Positions 28,181 to 37,533 of a stretch of 64,000 nt of DNA are shown one piece after another. Each line of letters starts with the position of its first letter. Position 1 is the stretch's first letter. The notes beneath the pieces were generated by a model. The model was not told where the DNA came from, searched no databases, and saw only the letters and a list, made by a program, of their open reading frames with translations. Source of the stretch: Kistimonas sp. bin40 (GTDB lineage: Bacteria; Pseudomonadota; Gammaproteobacteria; Pseudomonadales; Endozoicomonadaceae); assembly GCA_002238585.1 (NCBI GenBank), contig MPMQ01000009.1:16971-80970 (forward strand). Reading direction: 5' to 3'. Both the position numbers and the translations under genes were made by a program.

Positions 28181-30310
28181 ATGCTGCACACCCGACCACT
28201 CTCCCCTGACGCCAGTACCCTGTCTGCAACAGGCCAACCTGGGCACCCAGCCCCAGGCGCCAGTCGGAAAAAGCGCAAACGCTGCGTCTGTCCGTACAAC
28301 GACTGCGGCAAAATCCTCAGTCAATACAAAAGCCTGAAGATGCACCTGAGAACCCATACCGGCGAAAGACCCTTTGTCTGTCCCCATGAAGGCTGTGAAC
28401 ATACATTCACGCAGCGCAGCGGTCTGACATACCATTTGCGCGCGGCTCACTCCGGCAAAAAAAAATTTCCCTGTCCACAGCAAGACTGTGGACAGGCGTT
28501 CGCACAAGCAAGCGATCTGACAAAACACTTGCGTGTCCACACGCGGGGAAAGCCCTTTGCCTGTCCCTGGCACAGCTGCGGAAAGTCGTTCGCACAATCA
28601 GTCCACCTGAAACTCCACTTACGCACCCACACGCGGGAAAAGCCCTTCGTCTGTCCACAGGAAGGCTGTGGTTATTCATGCAGGCAGTCAAATGACCTGA
28701 CAAGACACTTGCGTGGCCACTCAGGGGAAACCCCTTTTCCCTGTTGGCATGAAAGCTGTGGGCGTGCATTTTCACACGCACACGCCCGGCTCTACCATTG
28801 GCGTAGTGTTCATGCCAGGGAAAACCTTTTTGCATGTTCCCATGAAGGCTGTGACTATTCGTGCGCACAATCAAGCTACCTGAAAATACACAAGCGTCTG
28901 CACTCAGGAGAAAAACCTTACGTCTGTCCTCATGAAAGCTGTGGTTTTGCATGCAAGCAGTCAAGTTCCCTGACAAGACACTTGCGTCTCCACTCAGGAG
29001 AAAGACCTTTTCCCTGTTTGTATGAAGGCTGTGGACGTGCGTTTACACAATCAAGTGCCCTGATCTACCACTGGCGCGGTATTCATGCCACAGAAAAATC
29101 TTTTGTATGTTCCCATGAAGGCTGTGGACGTGCGTTTGCACAGTCAAATGCCCTTCTCTACCACTGGCGGGCTGTTCATGCCACAGCACAATCTTTTGTA
29201 TGTTCCCATGAAGGCTGTGGCTATTCGTCCGCAAGTTCCGGCAACCTGACAATCCACCTGCGTCGGCACTCAGGAAAAAAACCTTTTGTCTGTCCGTACG
29301 AAGACTGTGGGTACGCGTCCGCACAATCATCCAACCTGAAAATGCACGAGCGTCTGCACTCAGGAGAAAAACCTTACGTCTGTCCCCATGAAGGCTGTGG
29401 TGATTCATTCAGGCGGTCAAATGCCCTGACAAGACACTTGCGTGTCCACTCAGGAACAAGACCTTTTTCCTGTTTATCTGAAGGCTGTGGACGTGTGTTT
29501 CCACAGTCAAGCGCCCTGCTCTACCACTGGCGGACTGTTCATGCCAGAGCAAAATCTTTTGTATGTTCCCATGAAGGCTGTGGACGTGCGTTTCCACAGT
29601 CAAGCACCCTGCTCTACCACTGGCGGGCTGTTCATGCCACAGAAAAATCTTTTGTATGTTCCCATGAAGGCTGTGGACAGGCGTTTCTACAGCCAGGTGC
29701 CCTGCTCTACCACTGGCGGGCTGTTCACGCCACAGAAAAATATTGTGTCTGTTTCCATAAAGGCTGTGGCTATTCGTGCGCAAGTTCCAGCAACCTGAAA
29801 ACGCACTTGCGCATCCACGTGCGGACAAAGCCCTTTGTCTGTCCACATGAGGGCTGTGGTTATTCATGCAGGCAGTCAAATGACCTGACAAGACACTTGC
29901 GTGTCCACTCAGGAGAAAGACCTTTTCCCTGCTTGTATGAAGGCTGTGGACGTGCGTTTGCACAATCACGTGCCCTGATCTACCACTGGCGAGGTATTCA
30001 TGCCACAGACAAATCTTTTGTATGTTCCCATGAAGGCTGTGGCTATTCGTGCGCAAATTTCAGCAACCTGAAAAGACACCTGCGTCTGCACTCAGGAGAA
30101 AAACCCTACGCCTGTCCGTACGAAGACTGTGGGTACGCGTCCACACAATCAGGCAACCTGAAAAGACACCTGTGTCTGCACTCACACCTGCGTCTGCACT
30201 CGGAAGAAAAACCTTTTGTATGTTCCCATGAAGGCTGTGGGCATTCGTTCGTACGACCAAACCAGCTGAAAAGACACCTGCGTCTGCACACACGCAGGAG
30301 AAAAACCTGA
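28181..30310 (+). CDS. A15: C2H2 zinc-finger protein, 22 fingers, tail frameshifted off
   Basis: 709 residues starting [13 protein letters not shown] basic RKKRKR sits just before finger 1 (CPYNDC, residue 37). The array has 22 fingers and fills the protein to residue 703, the longest array in the window. Many are H-x4-H units of one repeated kind ([22 protein letters not shown]), occurring in pairs and triplets; one finger near the end has a duplicated HLRLH. After RRRKT the ORF stops. The expected end of the protein, including HVITRVSGSIV, continues in other frames to 30571, so at least two indels removed the tail. If the tail matters, this copy is non-functional. Confidence 0.9.
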   Translation: MLHTRPLSPDASTLSATGQPGHPAPGASRKKRKRCVCPYNDCGKILSQYKSLKMHLRTHTGERPFVCPHEGCEHTFTQRSGLTYHLRAAHSGKKKFPCPQQDCGQAFAQASDLTKHLRVHTRGKPFACPWHSCGKSFAQSVHLKLHLRTHTREKPFVCPQEGCGYSCRQSNDLTRHLRGHSGETPFPCWHESCGRAFSHAHARLYHWRSVHARENLFACSHEGCDYSCAQSSYLKIHKRLHSGEKPYVCPHESCGFACKQSSSLTRHLRLHSGERPFPCLYEGCGRAFTQSSALIYHWRGIHATEKSFVCSHEGCGRAFAQSNALLYHWRAVHATAQSFVCSHEGCGYSSASSGNLTIHLRRHSGKKPFVCPYEDCGYASAQSSNLKMHERLHSGEKPYVCPHEGCGDSFRRSNALTRHLRVHSGTRPFSCLSEGCGRVFPQSSALLYHWRTVHARAKSFVCSHEGCGRAFPQSSTLLYHWRAVHATEKSFVCSHEGCGQAFLQPGALLYHWRAVHATEKYCVCFHKGCGYSCASSSNLKTHLRIHVRTKPFVCPHEGCGYSCRQSNDLTRHLRVHSGERPFPCLYEGCGRAFAQSRALIYHWRGIHATDKSFVCSHEGCGYSCANFSNLKRHLRLHSGEKPYACPYEDCGYASTQSGNLKRHLCLHSHLRLHSEEKPFVCSHEGCGHSFVRPNQLKRHLRLHTRRRKT

Positions 30311-30389
30311 CGTCTGGCCACATGAAGACTCTGGACGTACGTTAACCTGCCGGGAGTCGGACAGCGCACTTACGCGTCCGCCTGAGAAG

Positions 30390-30571
30390 AACAAGCCGGT
30401 GCCTGCCCTGGCGAGAGAACACACGACAGTCATGGCGCCACAGCTTCGCAAGAAACAATCAGCGCACATCCGCCAGGACACCGCTGTCATGTCATCACAA
30501 GGGTGTCCGGGAGCATTGTTTGCATGCCTCCACCACCGGCACAACAACCCCCTCACTGGCCGAGCCGGTAA
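30390..30571 (+). pseudogene. A15 tail relic
   Basis: A frame different from A15 reads GACPGERTHDSHGATASQET and then RCHVITRVSGSIV, ending at TAA 30569-30571. It matches the last part of A14 (DSHGATAAQETISANPPG...HVIARVSGGIV). Two shifts separate it from the A15 fingers. Confidence 0.8.
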
Positions 30572-30662
30572 CGGGGCACTGTCAGTCGCGCCCCGACTCT
30601 CAACGCCTGATATGTCCCACTGCTGCAGTCTGCGCTATCCGTTGCAAGGATGCTTGATCAAG

Positions 30663-30678
30663 ATAACAGGATGATCAC
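30663..30678 (+). promoter_or_regulatory. Distal dyad upstream of A16
   Basis: ATAAC-N6-ATCAC, identical to the distal dyad of A15. Confidence 0.5.
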
Positions 30679-30735
30679 AGGAGCGAATCAACAAGGGCCG
30701 GCTCTCGAGGGCGGGCCAGCAAAGGTTCCAGCGCA

Positions 30736-30751
30736 GTGACAAGACTGTCAC
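30736..30751 (+). promoter_or_regulatory. Proximal family A dyad for A16
   Basis: Perfect GTGAC-N6-GTCAC, ending 64 nt before the A16 ATG. Confidence 0.7.
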
Positions 30752-30815
30752 CAGGAGGAATAGAAAAGACAGGTTGAGCACTCCAGACACCAGTCGACCT
30801 TCACCGGACACCACC

Positions 30816-32978
30816 ATGCTGCACAGCCTGCCACTCTCCCCTGACGTCAGCACCCTGTCTGCAACAGGCCAACCTGGGCGCCCAGCCCCGGGCGCCAGTC
30901 GAACAAAGCGCAAACGCTGTGTCTGTCCGTACAACGACTGCGGCAAAACCCTCAGTCAATACAACAGCCTGAAGATGCACCTGAGAACCCATACTGGCGC
31001 AAAACCCGTTGTCTGTCCCCATGACGGCTGTGAACATGCATTCACTCAGTACAGCGGTCTGACATACCATTTGCGTGCGGCTCACTCAGGCAAAAAACCC
31101 TTTCCCTGCCCACAGGAAGGCTGTGGATATGCGTTCGCACAAGCCAGCGATCTGACAAAACACTTGTATGTCCACTCCGGAAAAAAACCCATTGCCTGTC
31201 CTTACAAAAGTTGTGAACATCGGTCAGCGCGACCGGGCGAGCTGACACGGCATTTACGCACCCATTCGAAGACAAAACCCTTTCTGTGTTCCGTTGCAGA
31301 CTGTGAAAAGTCTTTCACAAGAGCCAGTGCTCTCAGACACCACTCATGCACTGTGCATACCAAAGAAAGGCTTTTTTCCTGCCCCCGGGATGGCTGTGTC
31401 TATGCGTGCATAAAATCGACAGACCTCACAAAACACTTGCGTATCCATTCAGAAAAAAGATCTTTTATCTGTCAGCATGAAGGCTGTGGACGCGCATTCA
31501 AACAGTTCAGCGGCCTGATAAACCACAGGCGTATCCACTCAGAACGCAGACCCTTTGGCTGTTTACATGAAGGCTGTGGCCGCGCGTTCAAACAGTCCGG
31601 TGGTCTGGCACACCACCTTAACATCCACTCAGGAATAAAACCTTTTATCTGTTGGGATAAAAACTGTGATCAGGCGTTCGCACATTCGAGCACCCGGGCA
31701 CACCATTGGCATGCCCGTCATGGCCAAAAAAACTCTGTTGTCTGTTCCTGGGAAGACTGTGGATCTTCCTTCACACAAGCGGGCAATCTGAGGTACCACT
31801 GGCGCAGCGTCCATATCAAAGAAAAGCGTTTTTCCTGTCGTCAGGATGGTTGTGCCTATTCGTGTGTACACGCCAGTGCCTTGGCACGACACTGGTGTAT
31901 CCACCTGGAAAAAAGACCTTTTATCTGTTGGCACGAAGGCTGTGGACGCGCGTTCAAACAAAACAACGGCCTGATAGCCCACAGGCATGTCCACTCGCGA
32001 AACAATCCCTATGTTTGCACACATGAAGGCTGTGGATATGCGTCTACTCAATCCAGCAATCTGAAGAAACACTTGCGCGTCCACTCAGGAGAAAAACCCT
32101 TTGTCTGCCCGCATCAAGACTGTGGATGTTCTTTCAGCCAATCACACAATCTGAAATATCATTTGCGCATCCACGCCGGAGAAAAACCATTTAGCTGTTG
32201 GTATCAAGACTGTGGCCATTCGTCCAGACAAGCATCCAATCTGGAACGTCATGTGCGCGCTGTTCATCGCAACGAAAGACGCCTTGTCCTTCCACATGAA
32301 GGCTGCGACAACGCCTATGCAGAATCCGGCAAGTTGAAAAAACAGGTGCGCGACCATACCCGGGAAAAGGCCTTTACCTGCCCAGACGGGGACCGCGCAA
32401 CACAGCTCACCCTGTGCACAAGGATGAAAAGGCCACTGAGCCCCCACAACGGCGAGCAACCTTGCATCGAGCCTTACGAGGGCCATGAAGACAGGTTCAC
32501 GCACAAGCACTTGCTGCACGCGCAGGTGCTGGCCCATACCAGCGCAAGGCGCTGTCCGCTGGCGACAGGCGAGCGGCCCTTCGTGCCGCAATCCACCTTG
32601 AAGACACCCCTGCGCCAGCATGCCCGTCAACAACCCGGTCTTTATCCTGACGAGAGTGCTGATGACAAGGCTGGCACAACCATCACCGGACACAGGATGT
32701 TCCCACCCCGGGCTCAGGTGCAGGCCAGTGCCTCACAGGCCCCGCCTGCAAACTGCGGCACCTGCGCCACCTGCGCAGCAGATACCGGCCTTGCATGCCT
32801 CAAAAGAGGCCAACAGACTGCTCAGGCGAACATACATGGCCGTCACACCGCACCAGCTTTGGGAATCGCCACCAGACACCAGGGGGGCCACTACCGTTCT
32901 GTGATCGTCCGGGTATCCGGCGGCGTTGTTTACAAGACCTCCCCACCGAAACAAAAACCTGGCTGGCCGACACTGTAG
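30816..32978 (+). CDS. A16: C2H2 zinc-finger protein, 15 fingers
   Basis: 720 residues from the ATG starting [21 protein letters not shown]; leader and finger 1 nearly match A15. TKRKR precedes finger 1. Fifteen intact fingers run from residue 36 to about 480, followed by two decayed units (LPHEGC, CPDGDR). The helices are more varied than in A15 (QFSGL, QNNGL, HASAL, QSHNL). A linker of about 200 residues keeps finger remnants (QHARQQPGLYPDE). The tail is intact: [13 protein letters not shown], ending PGWPTL and CTGTAGCAGG. A TTG at 30774 is in frame but lies within the 5' block. Confidence 0.92.
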   Translation: MLHSLPLSPDVSTLSATGQPGRPAPGASRTKRKRCVCPYNDCGKTLSQYNSLKMHLRTHTGAKPVVCPHDGCEHAFTQYSGLTYHLRAAHSGKKPFPCPQEGCGYAFAQASDLTKHLYVHSGKKPIACPYKSCEHRSARPGELTRHLRTHSKTKPFLCSVADCEKSFTRASALRHHSCTVHTKERLFSCPRDGCVYACIKSTDLTKHLRIHSEKRSFICQHEGCGRAFKQFSGLINHRRIHSERRPFGCLHEGCGRAFKQSGGLAHHLNIHSGIKPFICWDKNCDQAFAHSSTRAHHWHARHGQKNSVVCSWEDCGSSFTQAGNLRYHWRSVHIKEKRFSCRQDGCAYSCVHASALARHWCIHLEKRPFICWHEGCGRAFKQNNGLIAHRHVHSRNNPYVCTHEGCGYASTQSSNLKKHLRVHSGEKPFVCPHQDCGCSFSQSHNLKYHLRIHAGEKPFSCWYQDCGHSSRQASNLERHVRAVHRNERRLVLPHEGCDNAYAESGKLKKQVRDHTREKAFTCPDGDRATQLTLCTRMKRPLSPHNGEQPCIEPYEGHEDRFTHKHLLHAQVLAHTSARRCPLATGERPFVPQSTLKTPLRQHARQQPGLYPDESADDKAGTTITGHRMFPPRAQVQASASQAPPANCGTCATCAADTGLACLKRGQQTAQANIHGRHTAPALGIATRHQGGHYRSVIVRVSGGVVYKTSPPKQKPGWPTL

Positions 32979-33092
32979 CAGGAGACGTCCACCCGTCTGA
33001 CCAGTGCGACAGATAACAGCTGCCGCCCCTTCTGGTGAGCCATCACAGCAAGCGCCGACCCGGAATGACCAGCGCCAGAACGCCCTGGCACA

Positions 33093-33108
33093 GTAACAGG
33101 GCGGTCAC
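33093..33108 (+). promoter_or_regulatory. Family A upstream dyad for A17
   Basis: GTAAC-N6-GTCAC. It lies 129 nt before the A17 ATG, because a minisatellite adds about 65 bp to the usual gap. Confidence 0.65.
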
Positions 33109-33145
33109 GAGGATGGATACATGACGACGGCTTCTGCACTCCAAC

Positions 33146-33225
33146 CACCCGCCACCAGCCCCCAGCCACCCAGCCCCCGGCCCCCAGCCACCAGCCACCA
33201 GCCACCAGCCACCAGCCAGACTCCA
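33146..33225 (+). repeat. 7-bp CCAGCCA-type minisatellite in the A17 leader
   Basis: Imperfect then perfect repeats of CCAGCCA/CCACCAG units between the conserved box TGCACTCCAA and the CCACCGGACA that precedes the ATG. The later units are exact. This roughly doubles the dyad-to-start distance. Replication slippage could change copy number. Confidence 0.85.
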
Positions 33226-33237
33226 CCGGACACGACC

Positions 33238-34728
33238 ATGCTGCGCACCCCGACCTCTTCCCGCACCAGATGCTCGTCTGTGACAACCCCACCAGGACGT
33301 GCAGCCCCCCGCTCCGGTCGCACAAAACGCATCGCCCGTATCTGCCCGTACAACGACTGCGGCAAAATACTCAATCAGTACAGCGACCTGAAAAGACACA
33401 TGAGAACCCACACCGGCGAAAAACCCTTTGTCTGCCCCCATGAAGGCTGTGGACATACCTTCGCTCACCCCGGCAGTCTCATATACCACTTGCGCGCTGT
33501 TCATTCCCGGGAAAGACCCTTTGTCTGTCCCCATAAAAACTGTAGATGTTCGTTCATACAATCAGGCGACCTGAAAAAACATCAGCATGCCCATTCAGGA
33601 GAACAACCCTTTGCCTGTTACCATGAAAACTGCGGGCAGTTGTTCGCGCGCGCACGCGAGCTGAAACGACATTTGTACATCCATTCAGAAACAACTCTCT
33701 TTCACTGCTCCTATGAAGGCTGTGGATCTGCATTCAGACAAAAGAGCGGTCTGAGATACCACTTGCGTGCTGTTCATACCAAAGAAAAACCTTTCATCTG
33801 TACCCATGATGGCTGTGCATTTTCGTTCGCACAATCAGGTGACCTGACAAAACACTTGCGTGTCCACACCGGAGCCAAACCCTTTGCCTGTTTCCATAAA
33901 GGCTGCCGACATGCGTTTGCACAATCGGGCAGCCTGGCAAAACACCTGCGTACTCACTCAGGCGCCAGACCCTGGCTCTGCTCCCATGAAAGCTGCGGAC
34001 AGGCGTTCGCTCAATCCGGTGACCTCCTGAGGCACTTGCGCGCCCACTCCGGTACGACAGGCTTTACCTGCCCCCATGAAAACTGTGGACGTTCGTTCAC
34101 ACGATCACCCAGTCTGAGATATCACTTGCAGGCTTCTCATGCCTCTGGAAACCCTCTGCCCTGTCCCCGCAGTGGCTGTGGACAGGCTTTCACACACGCC
34201 GCCAGCCTGACAAAACATGTGCGCGCCCATACCCGGGAAACAGCCCTTGTCTGCCCGTGTGAGGACTGCACAACACAGTTCAGCCGGGCAGGCAACCTGA
34301 AACAGCCCCTGAGCTCCCGCACCAGCGAGCCTGCTGGCGTCTGCCCTGACGCCAAGGATGGCAACACAATCAGACGACACAGGATGCTCAAATCCCAGGC
34401 GCGCGCTCACAGCCCGGCGGCGGCTCTGCCAGGGCACAGCGGTCGTGGTTCACACAATCTGCGGCCATGGGATGCGCATCAGCGCCAGCCAACAGGCAGG
34501 GGCACCCTGGCCACCAGCACTACGGACAGCGGCCATCGGCTCATGAAAAAAGGCCAGCAGGTGACTCAGGCGAGAACATACAGCCGTCATGGCACCGCGG
34601 CGGTCCATGAGATGGCCAGCCGTCGCCTGGCAAGCCACTACCGTTCTGTGATTGCCTGGGTATCTGGCGGCGTTGTTTACACAGCCGCAGCAGCGGGACA
34701 ACACCATCCTGGCCGACCCAGGCTGTAG
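33238..34728 (+). CDS. A17: C2H2 zinc-finger protein, 10 fingers
   Basis: 496 residues starting MLRTPTSSRTRCSSV. Finger 1 is CPYNDC at residue 36, and ten intact fingers run to about 331, including H-x4-H units (HLRAVHSRE). An eleventh keeps cysteines but has lost both histidines (CPCEDC...LKQPLSSR). The linker is about 120 residues. The tail is intact: SVIAWVSGGVVYT. The frame is open to 33121 through the minisatellite, which would add a Pro/Ser/Thr-rich stretch; the leader signature argues for 33238, but the repeat-coded extension cannot be ruled out. Confidence 0.88.
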   Translation: MLRTPTSSRTRCSSVTTPPGRAAPRSGRTKRIARICPYNDCGKILNQYSDLKRHMRTHTGEKPFVCPHEGCGHTFAHPGSLIYHLRAVHSRERPFVCPHKNCRCSFIQSGDLKKHQHAHSGEQPFACYHENCGQLFARARELKRHLYIHSETTLFHCSYEGCGSAFRQKSGLRYHLRAVHTKEKPFICTHDGCAFSFAQSGDLTKHLRVHTGAKPFACFHKGCRHAFAQSGSLAKHLRTHSGARPWLCSHESCGQAFAQSGDLLRHLRAHSGTTGFTCPHENCGRSFTRSPSLRYHLQASHASGNPLPCPRSGCGQAFTHAASLTKHVRAHTRETALVCPCEDCTTQFSRAGNLKQPLSSRTSEPAGVCPDAKDGNTIRRHRMLKSQARAHSPAAALPGHSGRGSHNLRPWDAHQRQPTGRGTLATSTTDSGHRLMKKGQQVTQARTYSRHGTAAVHEMASRRLASHYRSVIAWVSGGVVYTAAAAGQHHPGRPRL

Positions 34729-34755
34729 CAGGAAACGGCAAGACGCCAGGTCACA

Positions 34756-34771
34756 GTGACAAGGCTGTCAC
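34756..34771 (+). promoter_or_regulatory. Family A upstream dyad for A18
   Basis: Perfect GTGAC-N6-GTCAC, ending 63 nt before the A18 ATG. Confidence 0.7.
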
Positions 34772-34834
34772 AAGAACGGATACAGGAAAGTACCTGCGCA
34801 CTCCAATCCTTGAGCAGTCTCATTGGACAAGACT

Positions 34835-35671
34835 ATGCAGCACAGACCCACAACGGCTCCTGGTGCCAGGTCCCTGCCTGTGACAGCCCCGCCATGGCGA
34901 GCTGTCTCCCGCTCCCGGCCACAAACAACCGCCACGCGTATCGGCCCTCGTGGCCATGGCGGCACCAGCTTCCATCACCGCACCGACCTGACACGGCATC
35001 CGGGAGCCAGGAGCTGCGCAAAGTTCTTTGTCTGTCCCAGGCAAAGTTGTGGGCATGCGTTTACACGCTCTGGCCATCTGACAGAACACTTGCGCATCCA
35101 CACCGAAGAAAAACCCTTTGTCTGTCCCAGGCAAAGCTGTGGACATGCATTTACACGCTCTGGCCTTCTGAGAGCACACCTGTGCATCCACACCGGAGAA
35201 AAACCCTTTGTATGTCCCCATGAAAACTGTGGATATGCGTCCGCGCGATCAACCGACCTGACAAAACACTTGCGTGTCCACTCCGGCGAAAAGCCCTTTG
35301 TCTGCACCTACGAAGGCTGCAGCCATTCGTTTGCGCAATCCAGCAGCCGGAGAAGACATTGGCGTACCCACTCCGGGGACAAACCTTTTGTCTGCCCCGA
35401 TGCACACTGTGGACATGCGTTCGCGCGCTCCGACGAGCTGAAAAAGCATATGCACGTCCACACCGGAGCAAAACCCTTTGCCTGCCCCCGGGAAGGCTGT
35501 GGGTATAGATGCACCGCAGCGCGTCATCTGAAAAAGCACTTGCGCGTCCCTTCAGGAGAACAGCTGCTGGTCTGCCCGGGCGAGGGCTGTGCACAAGAGT
35601 TCGGGCAACGCCACTGCCCCGGAAGGCAGCCTTGTTGTCCACATCTATCCAGAGCGAAAACAAAACGCTGA
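34835..35671 (+). CDS. A18: short C2H2 zinc-finger protein, 6 fingers, deleted C-terminal region
   Basis: 278 residues starting MQHRPTTAPGARSLPVT. Finger 1 is decayed (RIGPRGHGG). Six intact fingers and one partial lie between residues 65 and about 260. The first two are near-identical 90-bp copies (PRQSCGHAFTRSGHL and PRQSCGHAFTRSGLL). The linker is missing altogether: the array runs directly into a tail relic that is out of frame, and the ORF ends CPHLSRAKTKR. An internal deletion plus frameshift best explains this. The 5' block is intact, so the short protein may still be made. Confidence 0.85.
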   Translation: MQHRPTTAPGARSLPVTAPPWRAVSRSRPQTTATRIGPRGHGGTSFHHRTDLTRHPGARSCAKFFVCPRQSCGHAFTRSGHLTEHLRIHTEEKPFVCPRQSCGHAFTRSGLLRAHLCIHTGEKPFVCPHENCGYASARSTDLTKHLRVHSGEKPFVCTYEGCSHSFAQSSSRRRHWRTHSGDKPFVCPDAHCGHAFARSDELKKHMHVHTGAKPFACPREGCGYRCTAARHLKKHLRVPSGEQLLVCPGEGCAQEFGQRHCPGRQPCCPHLSRAKTKR

Positions 35672-35687
35672 CCGGTCAGACCTGTGA
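35613..35687 (+). pseudogene. A18 tail relic
   Basis: Out of frame with A18, this stretch reads EGSLVVHIYPERKQN..RSDL then TGA. That matches the family A tail pattern GGVVYK.PPEKQ.PGRSNL. It is followed by a normal post-stop block. Confidence 0.75.
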
Positions 35688-35830
35688 CAGAAGACGGCAA
35701 GCCCCTTCCCGCTATGAACACGGCCGGTCAGCGCGCCCGGGCACTGTGCTCATCCCGGGCCCGGGCACCCGGGCGTCCGACATCGGGCAGCATCCGTCAC
35801 AGATGCCCGTCGGCAAAAGGGCCGGTCAAG

Positions 35831-35846
35831 GTAACAAGCGGATTCC
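35831..35846 (+). promoter_or_regulatory. Family A upstream dyad for A19 (one arm degraded)
   Basis: GTAAC-N6-ATTCC after GTCAAG, at the standard 64 nt before the A19 ATG. The right arm is lost. Confidence 0.5.
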
Positions 35847-35910
35847 AGGGGCGGACACATCATCCGGCATTGCGTACTCAACCCCCCAACAGGCTTCACC
35901 GGACAGTTCC

Positions 35911-37533
35911 ATGTTGCACAGATCAACAATATCCTCTGCCACCACCCGCAGATCTGAGAGAAGCAGGCCTGAGCGGGCTGCCCCCCTCTCCCGGAGAAAC
36001 ACAACCGCTGCGCGTATGTGCCCGCATAACGGCTGTGGCACCAGGTTCATTACCGCCGGCGACCTGAAAAAACACCTGAGGGCTCACTCCCTCCAAAAAC
36101 CCTTTGTCTGTTCCAGGGAGCGCTGTAGACGTTCGTTCACAACATCAAGAAACCTGACACAGCACTTGCGCGTCCATGCCGAAGAAAAACCCTTTGTCTG
36201 TCTCCATGAAGGCTGTCTGCGTTCGTTTGCAAAAAAATACAATATGAACAGACACTGGCGCGTCCACACAGGAGAAAAACCCTTTGTCTGTTCCCGGGAA
36301 GGCTGCGGGCGTTCCTTCGCAGGCTCAACCGACCTGAAAAGACACTGGCGCATCCACACAGGAGAAAAACCCTTTGTCTGTCTCCATGAAGGCTGCGGGC
36401 GGGCGTTCACGCAATCAAGCTCCCGCAGGGCGCACTGGCGTCACCACCGGGGGGAAAAACCCTATGCCTGTCGTCATGAAGGTTGTGGATACGCAGCCAC
36501 AACATCAGGGGATCTGACGAAACACCGGCATGCTGCCCATTCACACAAAGGCTCTGGAGCGGCGTTCACAAGATCCACCTACCCGATGCCACACTTGCGC
36601 ATCCGCTCAGGGACAAAACCCTACGTCTGTCCCTGGCGGGACTGTTTTCGTGCGTTCACAGTCTCAAGCCATCTGGCACGACACTTGCGCACGCATTCCG
36701 GCGAAAAACCCTTTCGCTGTCGGTATAAAGACTGTGGAAGTGCATTCAGCCAATCCAGCGGGCTGGCATACCACTTGCGTATCCACACCGGAGAAAAAGA
36801 CTTTGTCTGTCCGCATGAGGGCTGTGGACAGGCCTTCACACAACCGGGCACCCTGACAACACATACGCGCATCCACTCACGCGAAAAACCCTTTGTCTGT
36901 CCACATGAAGGCTGTCGCTATTCGGCTGCACAATCGAGCAACCTGAAATCACATTTGCTCAGGCACTCCGGACAAAGAACCTTTACCTGCCCGCGCGAGG
37001 ACTGCGCAAAAGGGTTTCGCCACATCCAGAGCATGACCCGGCACCTGAAAGCCCACAAGGCGGCACAGCCTTGCGTGGGTCCTGACGCGCACGACAAGAA
37101 AAGATTGACGCCCCGGTATCCAGGCCTTGCCCGGATCCTGCCCCCGCCCGATGCAAGCGGCTATCGCTGTTCGCCCACAACAGGCAAGCGGCCCTGCAGG
37201 CTGACGCCCAGCCTGAAAGCACGGCGGCACCGGCACGCCAGTACAGCTCCTCGTCCTGATACTGACAGGTCCAGTGCAACAAAAAGCACAGGTACCAGGA
37301 TGCTCAAACCCCGGTGTCGCTTGCGCACCCATGCCCCCCAGGCCCCGGGTTATCCGTTTCTGAAAAGAAGCCGGCGGCATGCCCGGCTGAGAATACACAA
37401 GTGTCATGACACCGCACCTGCCCGGGATGTCATCCACAACGGCACGGCAAACCACTATTGTTCCGTGATCGCCTGGGTATCCGGCGGCGTTGTTCACCAC
37501 AGCCGCCCTCCGGAACAACAAAAACCTGGCTGA
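35911..37533 (+). CDS. A19: C2H2 zinc-finger protein, 11 fingers
   Basis: 540 residues from the ATG starting MLHRSTISSATTRR. Finger 1 is CPHNGC at residue 36. Eleven intact fingers run to about 382, with one collapsed unit in the middle (HKGSGAAFTRSTYPM, cysteines deleted). The linker is about 130 residues, with a remnant of the isolated finger seen in A3/A4 (RRHRHAST). The tail is CSVIAWVSGGVVHH, ending QQKPG. The frame is open far upstream to 35509, inside A18, in a different phase from A18; that extension is spacer-coded. Confidence 0.9.
   Translation: MLHRSTISSATTRRSERSRPERAAPLSRRNTTAARMCPHNGCGTRFITAGDLKKHLRAHSLQKPFVCSRERCRRSFTTSRNLTQHLRVHAEEKPFVCLHEGCLRSFAKKYNMNRHWRVHTGEKPFVCSREGCGRSFAGSTDLKRHWRIHTGEKPFVCLHEGCGRAFTQSSSRRAHWRHHRGEKPYACRHEGCGYAATTSGDLTKHRHAAHSHKGSGAAFTRSTYPMPHLRIRSGTKPYVCPWRDCFRAFTVSSHLARHLRTHSGEKPFRCRYKDCGSAFSQSSGLAYHLRIHTGEKDFVCPHEGCGQAFTQPGTLTTHTRIHSREKPFVCPHEGCRYSAAQSSNLKSHLLRHSGQRTFTCPREDCAKGFRHIQSMTRHLKAHKAAQPCVGPDAHDKKRLTPRYPGLARILPPPDASGYRCSPTTGKRPCRLTPSLKARRHRHASTAPRPDTDRSSATKSTGTRMLKPRCRLRTHAPQAPGYPFLKRSRRHARLRIHKCHDTAPARDVIHNGTANHYCSVIAWVSGGVVHHSRPPEQQKPG

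Larger units (their letters stand above)
30572..30815 (+). other. A15-A16 spacer, duplicate of the A14-A15 spacer
   Basis: Nearly identical to 27936-28180 throughout, including both dyads. No gene. Together with the preceding relic it makes a 505-bp stretch without an intact ORF. Confidence 0.75.

Noticed and set aside
90..37490. TTTATAAAA in the tail coding sequence as a promoter TATA or -10 box for the next gene
   Set aside because: The box is lost in several genes (TTTACAGG, TTCACAGG, TTTACAAAG), and its distance to the next start varies widely, unlike the dyad.
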